Below are positions 1-5,864 of a DNA stretch of 10,567 nt, piece after piece; positions within the stretch are counted from its first letter, which is position 1; each line of letters opens with the position of its first letter. The DNA lies in NCBI GenBank assembly GCA_035687725.1, contig DASRVB010000003.1:1-10567 (forward strand). Direction: 5' to 3'. A program made the translations under genes and the position numbers. A model generated the notes under the pieces. The model was not told where the DNA came from and did no database searches. It saw only the letters and a program-made list of their open reading frames with translations. Source of the DNA: JAICNR01 sp035687725 (GTDB taxonomy: Bacteria > Gemmatimonadota > Gemmatimonadetes > JACCXV01 > JAHWKZ01).

Positions 1-63
1 GCGGAGCAGCTCCCCGAGCGCGAGCCGGATCGCCTCCTCGTCATCGACGACGAGGATCCTCAT
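1..63 (-). CDS. Response regulator, receiver-domain N-terminus (partial)
   Basis: Only the first 21 codons are in the window; the gene runs off the left edge. The visible protein begins MRILVVDDEEAIRLALGELL. This is the first beta strand of a CheY-like receiver, followed by the acidic pocket (Asp7, Asp8, then Glu9) and the start of helix 1. The phospho-acceptor Asp and any output domain lie outside. The VDDEEAIRLAL pattern is typical of NtrC-type regulators, which carry a sigma-54-activating AAA+ domain, but that is an inference from style. The ATG (63-61) overlaps the TGA of the upstream histidine kinase as ATGA, so the two are probably translationally coupled cognate partners. A sigma-54-like promoter in front of the operon supports the NtrC reading. 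Other receiver families remain possible. Confidence 0.85.
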   Translation of the reverse strand, partial: MRILVVDDEEAIRLALGELLR

Positions 64-1424
64 GCGACGCTGCTGCGCGCGCGCGCGTCCGCCATGGGAA
101 CACGCAGGCGGAACTCGGCGCCGCCCCCGGCGGCGTCTGCGACCTCGACCCTCCAGCCCGACTCGTCCGCGATCCGGCGCACGACGGCGAGGCCGAGCCC
201 GCTCCCGCCGCGCAGGCTGTAGAGAGGTGCGAAGATCCGCTCGCGATCGGCCGCGGGGACCCCGGGCCCCTGGTCGCGAACTGCGATCACCGCCGATTCG
301 CCGTCGGGCGTCGCGCTCAGGTCGACGCGGCCGCCGGCAGGCGAATGCTCGATGGCGTTGAGGAGCAGGTTGAGCAGGACCTGCGCGAGGATCTCCCGCG
401 AGGCGGAAACACGCAGCTCGCCGGCGTCGGCGCGAACCTCGACCTTCGATCGATCCGCACGTGGCCCGAGGAGGATGCGCAGGTCGTCGAACAGAGGCGC
501 GAGCTCGGTGGGGCCGGTCTCCGGCGGACGCGCCGCGCCTCTCCTGGAGACGCCCAGCAGGTCGGCTACGATCCGCTCCACGCGGCCCACCTCGCGGACG
601 ATCACCTCCGCATACCGGCGCCGCGTGGGATCGTCCACCTCGTCCTCGGCGAGCCGCTGCGCCAGCGACCGCACGCCGGTCAGAGGATTCCGGACCTCGT
701 GAGCGAAAGACGCGGTGAGCTCGCCGACCATTGCCTGACGCTGGAGCGAGGTTGCGTCCGTCGCCAGCTCGCCGCGGCGCGCCGAGCGCGCTTCGATGTC
801 GTAGAAGCGGAGCTGGGTCACCCCGACGAACATCGCGATCTGAACCACCACCGTGATCAGCGGCATCGCGTAGATGAAGAACGAGTCGGCGGTCAGAAAG
901 CCGAGGATGATCGAAAGGGGGACGACGACGACGAGGAACCCCAGCACCAGGATGCGCGTCTTCTTGCGCGCGCCCTGGAACGAAGCCGGTACCTCGCGGC
1001 GCACATGGAGAATGGACGCCAGGCCCCAGCCTGCTATCTGCCATGCGATGGCGGCGATTTCGTACCCTTGGGGGGCCGCATCCTGGAAAGAGCCCACGGT
1101 CAGGGGAGCGGTTACGACAGCAAGCGCGAGCATGCCGACGATCGCGCGGCGCCCGATGTCATAGATGTCGACCAGTGCGTCCAGGACGAACAGTGCGGGA
1201 AGCAGATGGACCGACACCGCGTAGGCGAAGCGGATCGCGGGGGTCAAATCGTCGGTCGCAAGGGCCCAGCCCTGGAGCGCCAGCCAAACCATGATGTCGA
1301 GCTCGAAGACCGCGTACCACCGCAGCGCACGGTTGTGGGGCTCGAAGAGAAGCAGAAAGGACGTGCCTACGAGGTTGGCTCCGAGCGCGAGGAACGCGAT
1401 CGCGGCCGGCAGGATGTTGCTCAT
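60..1424 (-). CDS. Seven-TM sensor histidine kinase (NtrB-like core)
   Basis: A membrane histidine kinase of 454 residues, expected to autophosphorylate and pass phosphate to the regulator encoded next to it. About seven hydrophobic segments (roughly 4-26, 36-55, 63-85, 93-110, 121-139, 157-177, 181-205) match the layout of the HisKA N-terminal 7TM family. There is no PAS, HAMP or large periplasmic loop. The HisKA domain (about 228-296) has the H-box FAHEVRNPLTG with phospho-acceptor His242. The HATPase domain shows the N-box NLLLNAIEHS (Asn356), G1 DQGPG (384-388) and G2 GGSGLGLAV (406-414), so all catalytic boxes are intact. The ATG at 1424 was chosen because the frame upstream to 1481 would run into the receptor gene and adds a charged leader without homologous character. 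The receptor stop is 28 bases upstream and no strong Shine-Dalgarno is visible. The gene ends in an ATGA overlap with the response regulator. The signal sensed is unknown. Confidence 0.93.
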   Translation of the reverse strand: MSNILPAAIAFLALGANLVGTSFLLLFEPHNRALRWYAVFELDIMVWLALQGWALATDDLTPAIRFAYAVSVHLLPALFVLDALVDIYDIGRRAIVGMLALAVVTAPLTVGSFQDAAPQGYEIAAIAWQIAGWGLASILHVRREVPASFQGARKKTRILVLGFLVVVVPLSIILGFLTADSFFIYAMPLITVVVQIAMFVGVTQLRFYDIEARSARRGELATDATSLQRQAMVGELTASFAHEVRNPLTGVRSLAQRLAEDEVDDPTRRRYAEVIVREVGRVERIVADLLGVSRRGAARPPETGPTELAPLFDDLRILLGPRADRSKVEVRADAGELRVSASREILAQVLLNLLLNAIEHSPAGGRVDLSATPDGESAVIAVRDQGPGVPAADRERIFAPLYSLRGGSGLGLAVVRRIADESGWRVEVADAAGGGAEFRLRVPMADARARSSVA

Positions 1425-1452
1425 CGCGCGGTCGCGGTCGCCCGGTCCGTGC

Positions 1453-4020
1453 TCACAGGATCTCGAGCTCCACGCCAGCAACCAGCATTCGGCCGTCGAA
1501 CACCGATCCCACCATGCGTGGGTTCTCCCAGTTGGCGTCGTAGACGATCGCCGAGGCGTTCTCGCGATCGAGCACGTTCAGGACCTCCAGGTAGAAGACC
1601 GCGAAGCGCCCGCCCACCCGCTGGAACCGCGTGACTCTCGCGTCCAGCCGGAAATAGTCGGGAAGCCGGCTGGACAACGGGTCGCCGTAGACGGGCTCGG
1701 GGAACCCCTCGGCGCCCGTCGAACCGACGGCCGGCGTGTGCGGCCGTCCGCTCGCGTAGCGAGCCGTGCTTCCGAGCTGCCAGGATCCGAGCGTGACCAT
1801 GCCGACCGCGGTCAGCGAGTGCGTGACGTCGACCTCCGACGAGACCCGCCCGACGTCGGCCACGTCGATCGTACCATCGAGGAGCGAGTAGGCGATCCAG
1901 CCGCCCCAGCGCTCGGTCTGCGACCAGCGCACGAGCGCGTCTACCCCCAGCGCGCGCCCGGATTCGATGTCGAGCGCTCCGTCCTCCGAGACGTAGCGGT
2001 CGTACGACTTGACGTACGATTCGACCTTGACCGCCGGCCGCCCCTCGCGCTCGACCCCGAATGCAGCATGGCGAGCGCGGCGCGGGATCCCCGCGGGGGT
2101 GCCGCCGTCCGGCAGGTCGTATCCCACGCGCCAGCGGCCCTGCTGAAACGTGCCGCCAGCGAGCCGCCAGGTCCAGTCGCCCGTCCGGAGGGCGAGCGCG
2201 ATCCGCGGATCGAGCGTCAGCTCGTTCTCGCCCGGGAGGCGATCGGCGCGCAGGCCAGCCACCAGAGCCACGGTCGGAACCGGTCGGAACTCGGCCTCGA
2301 CGAACCCGCCGGTGTGCGAGGTGGCATCGGCGGAATCGTCGAGGGGTCTCGATGGCGACCCGGGCGCAACCTTCTCGGTGGTTGGCTCGCGCCCCTCGGC
2401 CATCCCGGTCAGGTGCGCGCCTTCGATGCCGAACCGGATCTGGCGGGTCGTGGTGGCGCCGAGATCGGCCTCCAGCCTCACGGCCACGCGCTCGTCCTCC
2501 CGCTCCCGATCGAGGACCCCGAATGCGAACGCACTCGACCGTCGCGTCCACGACGCCGTCGCGCGCAGCCCCGCCGCGGCACTTCCCGATAGGGCACGCG
2601 CCGAGACCAGCCCCAGGGTGGTCCGCCCGCGGCTCTCGAACGGCCCGCGCCAGCCGATCGCGTCGATCTCGCGCGCGGCCACGTCGCCCTCGGCGAGCGC
2701 GAAGGCCTTGAGCCGGAGTCCCGGCCGCGGAGTGAACGTGGCGGCCGCGGCGCCTTCCAGCGCGCGCGGCGAGGTCGGATACTCGTCGCGGTCGCCGTGG
2801 AGCACGTCCAGAAGCGAGGTGTCGGTGGCGCGGACGGTGGCCCAGAACCCCGCTCGGCGGCCGAGCGGACTTCGGTAGGTCGTTCCGCCGCCGACGAAGT
2901 TGAGCCCGAGGCGTGCCTGATCGAGGGTCGGAGCGCCGTCGGTCTCCAGGTCGACGACGCCGGAGAGCGCGTCACCGTAGCGCGCCGAGAAGCCGCCGCT
3001 CGAGAAGTAGGCGCGGCGGAGCACGGACGGATCGAGGATTCCGAAGAGGCCGCCATGCAGCGTCTCGAAGACGCCGGCGTAGGAGAGCCGTGCGCCCTCC
3101 AGGAAAACTGGGGCCTCGGCGGGATCCCCGCCTCGCACGTAGAGATCGCTCCCTTCGGAAGCGCGTGTCACGCCCGGCATCATCTGGAAGACCTGGAGGA
3201 TATCCGCGGTGCCGCCGGGAGCCGTGTAGACGTCGACGCGGCTGAGGGTCGCCTGCGGACGGGCGTCGTCCATCGCGTAGCCGCCCTCCGCGAGCGCGAT
3301 CAGGGGCTCCATGGAATAATCGACGTCGCGCGAGGCGGTGGAGTCAGCGTCCGTCGAGTCGACCCCTCCGGTGTCCGAAGTATCGGCGTCGCTCGCGCCC
3401 GCGAGTCGCTCGCCGAGCCGAGAGTCGTCGGGAAACAGCGTTGCCCCGCGCTCCCAGGTCGCGCGCGCATCCGCAGGCCGCCCGACGCGAAGGTAGAGAT
3501 CCCCCAGGAACACGTAGGGTCCGGCCATCTCGGGAAAGTCCGCGCGATCGCCCTGCTGCTCCAGAAGGGTCTCGAACTCCACGATCGCATCGTCGGTGAG
3601 GCCCATGAACTCGGGGTTGTAGTAGTAATTGAGGCCGAGCGTGTAGCGGGCTTCCCAATGCGTGGCATCGAGCTCGAGCGCGCTCCGCAGGATCTCGCTG
3701 GCGCGGGCCGAGAGCGCGCCCTGCTCCATGTAGGGTGCGAATGGGAGGCGACACTGGAGGAGCACGCGGGCTTGCCCGACCAGCGGACTCGGATCCTCGG
3801 GCCGGGCTTCGCGCCACGATTCGAGGCCGCTCCACGCGGTATCCGCCGCGGCCGATGCCTCGGGCTGGCGCTTCGCGTCGGCGGCCTCCACGCAGCGTGT
3901 GAGCGATTCGAGCGCGGCGAGCGAGTCGGGCGGAACGGGGGGTGTCTGGGCGATCGCGGAAGCGGCGGCGAGGATCGCTGACGCCAGTGCGGCGAAGAGG
4001 ATCGGTAGTCGTGTGTTCAT
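1453..4020 (-). CDS. TonB-dependent outer-membrane receptor with N-terminal TPR-like domain
   Basis: A predicted outer-membrane active transporter or sensor of 855 residues, energised by TonB. In order: signal peptide (1-24, MNTRLPILFAALASAILAAA onward, cleavage near AIA-QT); helical TPR-like domain (about 30-208, with units around ASEILRSALELDATHWEARY and GDLYLRVGRPADARATWERG); Asp/Ser/Thr-rich linker (209-233); plug (about 255-362, with PGVTRASEGSDLYVRGGDP and YGDALSGVVDLET); and a beta barrel (365-855) containing the family motif YASGRPHTP and a C-terminal run with DYFRLDARVTR. The last residue is Leu, not the usual Phe or Trp. The only two cysteines (43 and 90) are in the TPR-like part, so a periplasmic disulfide is possible. 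The ATG at 4020 was chosen because it starts the signal peptide and has GGAGG 4 bases upstream; an open frame to 4125 would cross the promoter. It is first in an operon with a histidine kinase and regulator. The substrate cannot be read from sequence. Confidence 0.92.
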   Translation of the reverse strand: MNTRLPILFAALASAILAAASAIAQTPPVPPDSLAALESLTRCVEAADAKRQPEASAAADTAWSGLESWREARPEDPSPLVGQARVLLQCRLPFAPYMEQGALSARASEILRSALELDATHWEARYTLGLNYYYNPEFMGLTDDAIVEFETLLEQQGDRADFPEMAGPYVFLGDLYLRVGRPADARATWERGATLFPDDSRLGERLAGASDADTSDTGGVDSTDADSTASRDVDYSMEPLIALAEGGYAMDDARPQATLSRVDVYTAPGGTADILQVFQMMPGVTRASEGSDLYVRGGDPAEAPVFLEGARLSYAGVFETLHGGLFGILDPSVLRRAYFSSGGFSARYGDALSGVVDLETDGAPTLDQARLGLNFVGGGTTYRSPLGRRAGFWATVRATDTSLLDVLHGDRDEYPTSPRALEGAAAATFTPRPGLRLKAFALAEGDVAAREIDAIGWRGPFESRGRTTLGLVSARALSGSAAAGLRATASWTRRSSAFAFGVLDREREDERVAVRLEADLGATTTRQIRFGIEGAHLTGMAEGREPTTEKVAPGSPSRPLDDSADATSHTGGFVEAEFRPVPTVALVAGLRADRLPGENELTLDPRIALALRTGDWTWRLAGGTFQQGRWRVGYDLPDGGTPAGIPRRARHAAFGVEREGRPAVKVESYVKSYDRYVSEDGALDIESGRALGVDALVRWSQTERWGGWIAYSLLDGTIDVADVGRVSSEVDVTHSLTAVGMVTLGSWQLGSTARYASGRPHTPAVGSTGAEGFPEPVYGDPLSSRLPDYFRLDARVTRFQRVGGRFAVFYLEVLNVLDRENASAIVYDANWENPRMVGSVFDGRMLVAGVELEIL

Positions 4021-4068
4021 GGGGCCTCCGGCGGGCGGGAAGATCGACGTTGAATGGTCTCCGCCAGA

Positions 4069-4099
4069 CCGTAAAAGCACCCTTCGTGCCATAAAAGCA
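4069..4099 (-). repeat. Two 11-bp direct repeats spanning the -24/-12 promoter
   Basis: CCGTAAAAGCA (4069-4079) and CCATAAAAGCA (4089-4099) on the plus strand agree at 10 of 11 bases and start 20 bp apart, close to two helical turns. On the minus strand they read TGCTTTTACGG and TGCTTTTATGG. The distal copy includes the -24 GG and the proximal copy includes the -12 GC. A protein bound to both would lie on one face of the DNA and cover the promoter, so a repressor or modulator site is possible. Chance recurrence of an A-rich string cannot be excluded. Confidence 0.4.
4076..4091 (-). promoter_or_regulatory. Sigma-54-type (-24/-12) promoter of the receptor operon
   Basis: Read on the minus strand the element is TGGCACGAAGGGTGCT. 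The sigma-54 consensus is TGGCACG-N4-TTGCW; here all seven bases of the -24 box match and the -12 box is GTGCT in place of TTGCT. The invariant GG (4090-4089) and GC (4078-4077) are exactly 10 bases apart. This predicts a start of transcription near 4065 and a leader of about 45 bases before the receptor ATG. The match is direct observation; its use in the cell is inferred. The regulator at the end of the operon looks like the NtrC class that acts on such promoters. Confidence 0.65.
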
Positions 4100-4109
4100 A
4101 TATGTTGCT
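4096..4109. repeat. 14-bp palindrome AGCAA-TATG-TTGCT
   Basis: Perfect 5-bp arms around a 4-base centre lie immediately upstream of the -24 box of the receptor promoter, centred about 37 bp from the predicted start of transcription. It sits in the AT-rich part of the control region and shares AGCAA with the adjacent direct repeat. It could be a small operator half-site pair. The arms are short and chance is a real alternative. Confidence 0.3.
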
Positions 4110-4145
4110 GCACAACGACTTGCATCTATCGACCTCACCTGCACC

Positions 4146-4184
4146 CTGCAGCCCCGCGGCTTCGAGGCAGCCGAAGGGCTGCAG
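4146..4184. promoter_or_regulatory. 9-bp inverted repeat, candidate enhancer for the sigma-54 promoter
   Basis: CTGCAGCCC (4146-4154) and GGGCTGCAG (4176-4184) are perfect inverted copies. A second nested pair, CGGCT (4157-4161) and AGCCG (4169-4173), lies between them. Each outer arm contains a CTGCAG, and the two are 33 bp apart, about three helical turns. Relative to the predicted sigma-54 start near 4065 the element covers about -81 to -119, within the usual range of activator binding sites for NtrC-family proteins. As RNA in the murJ direction it would fold into a stable stem, so a murJ leader structure is the alternative if murJ transcription starts further upstream. Confidence 0.4.
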
Positions 4185-4203
4185 GCCCCGCTATCTTGGG
4201 GCC
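4184..4203 (+). promoter_or_regulatory. Candidate murJ -10 region inside a GGCCCC/GGGGCC palindrome
   Basis: The hexamer TATCTT (4192-4197) lies in the 8-base gap between GGCCCC (4184-4189) and GGGGCC (4198-4203). It would place the murJ transcript start near 4204 and leave a leader of about 37 bases containing the ribosome site. No convincing -35 is present at 16-18 bases. The palindrome around it could be an operator or simply GC-rich background. Confidence 0.3.
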
Positions 4204-4224
4204 GCTCGACTCCCCGATTCCCAG

Positions 4225-4231
4225 AGGAGGT
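4225..4231 (+). promoter_or_regulatory. Ribosome binding site of murJ (AGGAGGT)
   Basis: A near-perfect Shine-Dalgarno, AGGAGGT, lies 9 bases before the GTG at 4241. It decides the murJ start: the open frame extends far upstream with no comparable site, and the first internal ATG (4298) would cut into the first membrane helix. Confidence 0.75.
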
Positions 4232-4240
4232 CCGCCGAAG

Positions 4241-5821
4241 GTGGTCGCGTCCCAGCCCCCGCCGACGCGAGGGTCCGCCCACGCCACGCTCGTCGTCATG
4301 TTCGGGATCGGGGTCAGCCGCGTGTTCGGCCTCGTCCGCGAGCAGGTCGTGGCATTCTACTTCGGGCGCTCGCCTGCGTATTCGGCCTTCATCGCCGCGT
4401 ACAAGGCGCCGAATCTCGTTCGGGTGCTCCTCGGCGAGGGGAACCTCTCGGCTTCGTTCATTCCGGTCCTCATCGGGAAGTTGGCGGCCGCCGACCGGCA
4501 GGGTGCACGGCGGCTGGCGCGCGGGGTCCTGGGGCTCCTGCTGGCGAGCGCGATCGCCCTGACGCTGTTGGGAATGGCGGCCGCCCCCGCGCTCGCGTGG
4601 ATCGTCGCGCCGGGGTTCGACCCCGAGCTCCGCGATCTCGTGCGGCGCCTGATCGTGATCCTCTTTCCGACGATGGCGTTCATGGTGATCGGCGCCTGGT
4701 GCATGGGCGTCCTCCACGCCCGCCGCCGCTTCCTGTGGCCGAACCTCGCGCCCTTGTTCTGGTCGGTGGCATCGGCGGGCGCACTGATCGCGTTCGTCGG
4801 GAGGGTGGATCTCGATCCCGTGTACGTGCTCGCATGGGGGGTGGTGGCGGGGAGCGCGCTCCAGCTGCTCGTGCAGCTCCCCGCGACGCGCGCCGCGATC
4901 GGCACCCTCGCCCCGGGTGGGGGATGGAGGGAGCCGGCGGTCCGCCGGGTCGTCGCGCTCTTCACGCCCATGCTCGTAGGGACCGGGGTGGCCCAGCTCG
5001 CGGCCCTGGTCGACGTCCAGATCGCGAGCTTCCTCGGCGACCGCAGCGTCGCCACGCTGGCGTATGCGCAGCGGATGTACGTGCTGCCGCTCTCGCTGTT
5101 CGGCGTGGCGATCGCGCAGGTGGCCCTCCAGACCTTCTCTCACGAGGCCGCACGGTCGGAGGAGGGGATCCTCATCGAGCTGGAGTCCGCATGGCGGCGG
5201 ATGGCGTTTCTCATGCTCCCCGCCGCGCTCGCCCTGGCCGCGTTCGGCCGCCCGGTCGTAAGCGTGCTCTTCGAGCGCGGCCGGTTCGACGCCGCGGACA
5301 CGAGCGCGGTGACGTCGGTCCTCGCTGCCTACGCGGTCGGGCTTCTGGCCTTCGGCGCGGTACGGCTGTTCGCGACGGCGTTCTACGCGTTCCAGGACAC
5401 GCGGACCCCCGTGCGCGTGGCCGTCCTGGCGCTGATCGCGAACGCCGCGCTGGGTGTCGCCCTCGCATGGCTCCTCGGGACGCCGGGCATCGCGTTGGCG
5501 ACGACGGCGGCGGCCATCGGCAACGCGTGGGCGCTCGGCATCCTCCTGCGCCGGAGGGTGGGCCCGCTGCTGGCAGGGACGATCCGCGCCGACACCGCGC
5601 GCATGGCGCTGGCCGCGGCGATCGCCGGCGCGCTCCTCGCGGCGCCCTACCTGTGGGTCCTCGGCCGCTGGCCGGGATGGGGGCTCGTCGGGCGACTGCT
5701 CGCGAGCGGCGGGCTCTACGGGGGGCTCGCGCTTTCCTACTTCGGCGCCGCGCAGGCGCTGGGGGTGGACGAGATGCGTCGCGTGCTGGCGCGTATTCGA
5801 GGCCGGCGCGGAAGCCGGTAG
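4241..5821 (+). CDS. murJ: Lipid II flippase MurJ (MviN)
   Basis: An inner-membrane MOP-superfamily protein that flips the peptidoglycan precursor lipid II to the periplasmic face. With the GTG start it has 526 residues, normal for MurJ, and is hydrophobic throughout, consistent with about 14 membrane helices. Family motifs are GVSRVFGLVREQ (25-36), APNLVR (56-61), GEGNLSASFIPV (65-76), the VAPGF turn (122-126) and LAYAQRMYVLP (273-283). By an ungapped alignment recalled from memory, the arginines needed in E. coli (Arg18, Arg24, Arg52, Arg270) correspond to Arg27, Arg33, Arg61 and Arg278, all present. Two acidic positions differ: Asp25 is Glu34 and Asp39 is Ser48. The gene diverges from the receptor operon and is followed after 43 bases by uvrC. 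The start rests on a strong AGGAGGT site. Confidence 0.95.
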   Translation: MVASQPPPTRGSAHATLVVMFGIGVSRVFGLVREQVVAFYFGRSPAYSAFIAAYKAPNLVRVLLGEGNLSASFIPVLIGKLAAADRQGARRLARGVLGLLLASAIALTLLGMAAAPALAWIVAPGFDPELRDLVRRLIVILFPTMAFMVIGAWCMGVLHARRRFLWPNLAPLFWSVASAGALIAFVGRVDLDPVYVLAWGVVAGSALQLLVQLPATRAAIGTLAPGGGWREPAVRRVVALFTPMLVGTGVAQLAALVDVQIASFLGDRSVATLAYAQRMYVLPLSLFGVAIAQVALQTFSHEAARSEEGILIELESAWRRMAFLMLPAALALAAFGRPVVSVLFERGRFDAADTSAVTSVLAAYAVGLLAFGAVRLFATAFYAFQDTRTPVRVAVLALIANAALGVALAWLLGTPGIALATTAAAIGNAWALGILLRRRVGPLLAGTIRADTARMALAAAIAGALLAAPYLWVLGRWPGWGLVGRLLASGGLYGGLALSYFGAAQALGVDEMRRVLARIRGRRGSR

Positions 5822-5827
5822 CGGGCG

Positions 5828-5856
5828 TTGGTTTTCCGCACAAGTCGCGGTAAATT
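5828..5856 (+). promoter_or_regulatory. Possible sigma-70-like promoter before uvrC
   Basis: TTGGTT (5828-5833), a 17-base spacer and TAAATT (5851-5856) resemble -35 and -10 boxes, matching consensus at three and four of six positions. The TAAATTAA stretch stands out in GC-rich surroundings. If used, transcription would begin within a few bases of the uvrC ATG, giving a leaderless or nearly leaderless message. Read-through from murJ is the simpler alternative. Confidence 0.25.
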
Positions 5857-5864
5857 AAGAGGTT

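Noticed and set aside
1425..1481. Longer histidine kinase start at 1481
   Set aside because: It would overlap the receptor end and add a charged leader without family resemblance; the ATG at 1424 leads straight into the first membrane helix.
345..1634. Long plus-strand open frame opposite the histidine kinase
   Set aside because: It is rich in Arg, Asp and Gly with no domain, signal or ribosome site, and lies antisense to a gene with all kinase motifs. Such frames are common in GC-rich DNA.
2797..3981. Plus-strand frame opposite the TonB receptor
   Set aside because: Antisense shadow of a gene with clear plug and barrel motifs; no recognisable protein features of its own.
4021..4125. Longer receptor start at 4125
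   Set aside because: It would place translation upstream of the predicted promoter and put 35 polar residues before a clear signal peptide that has its own GGAGG site.
4146..4203. Intrinsic terminator between the divergent units
   Set aside because: The flanking genes point away from this region, so nothing needs to end here, and neither stem is followed by a T-run.
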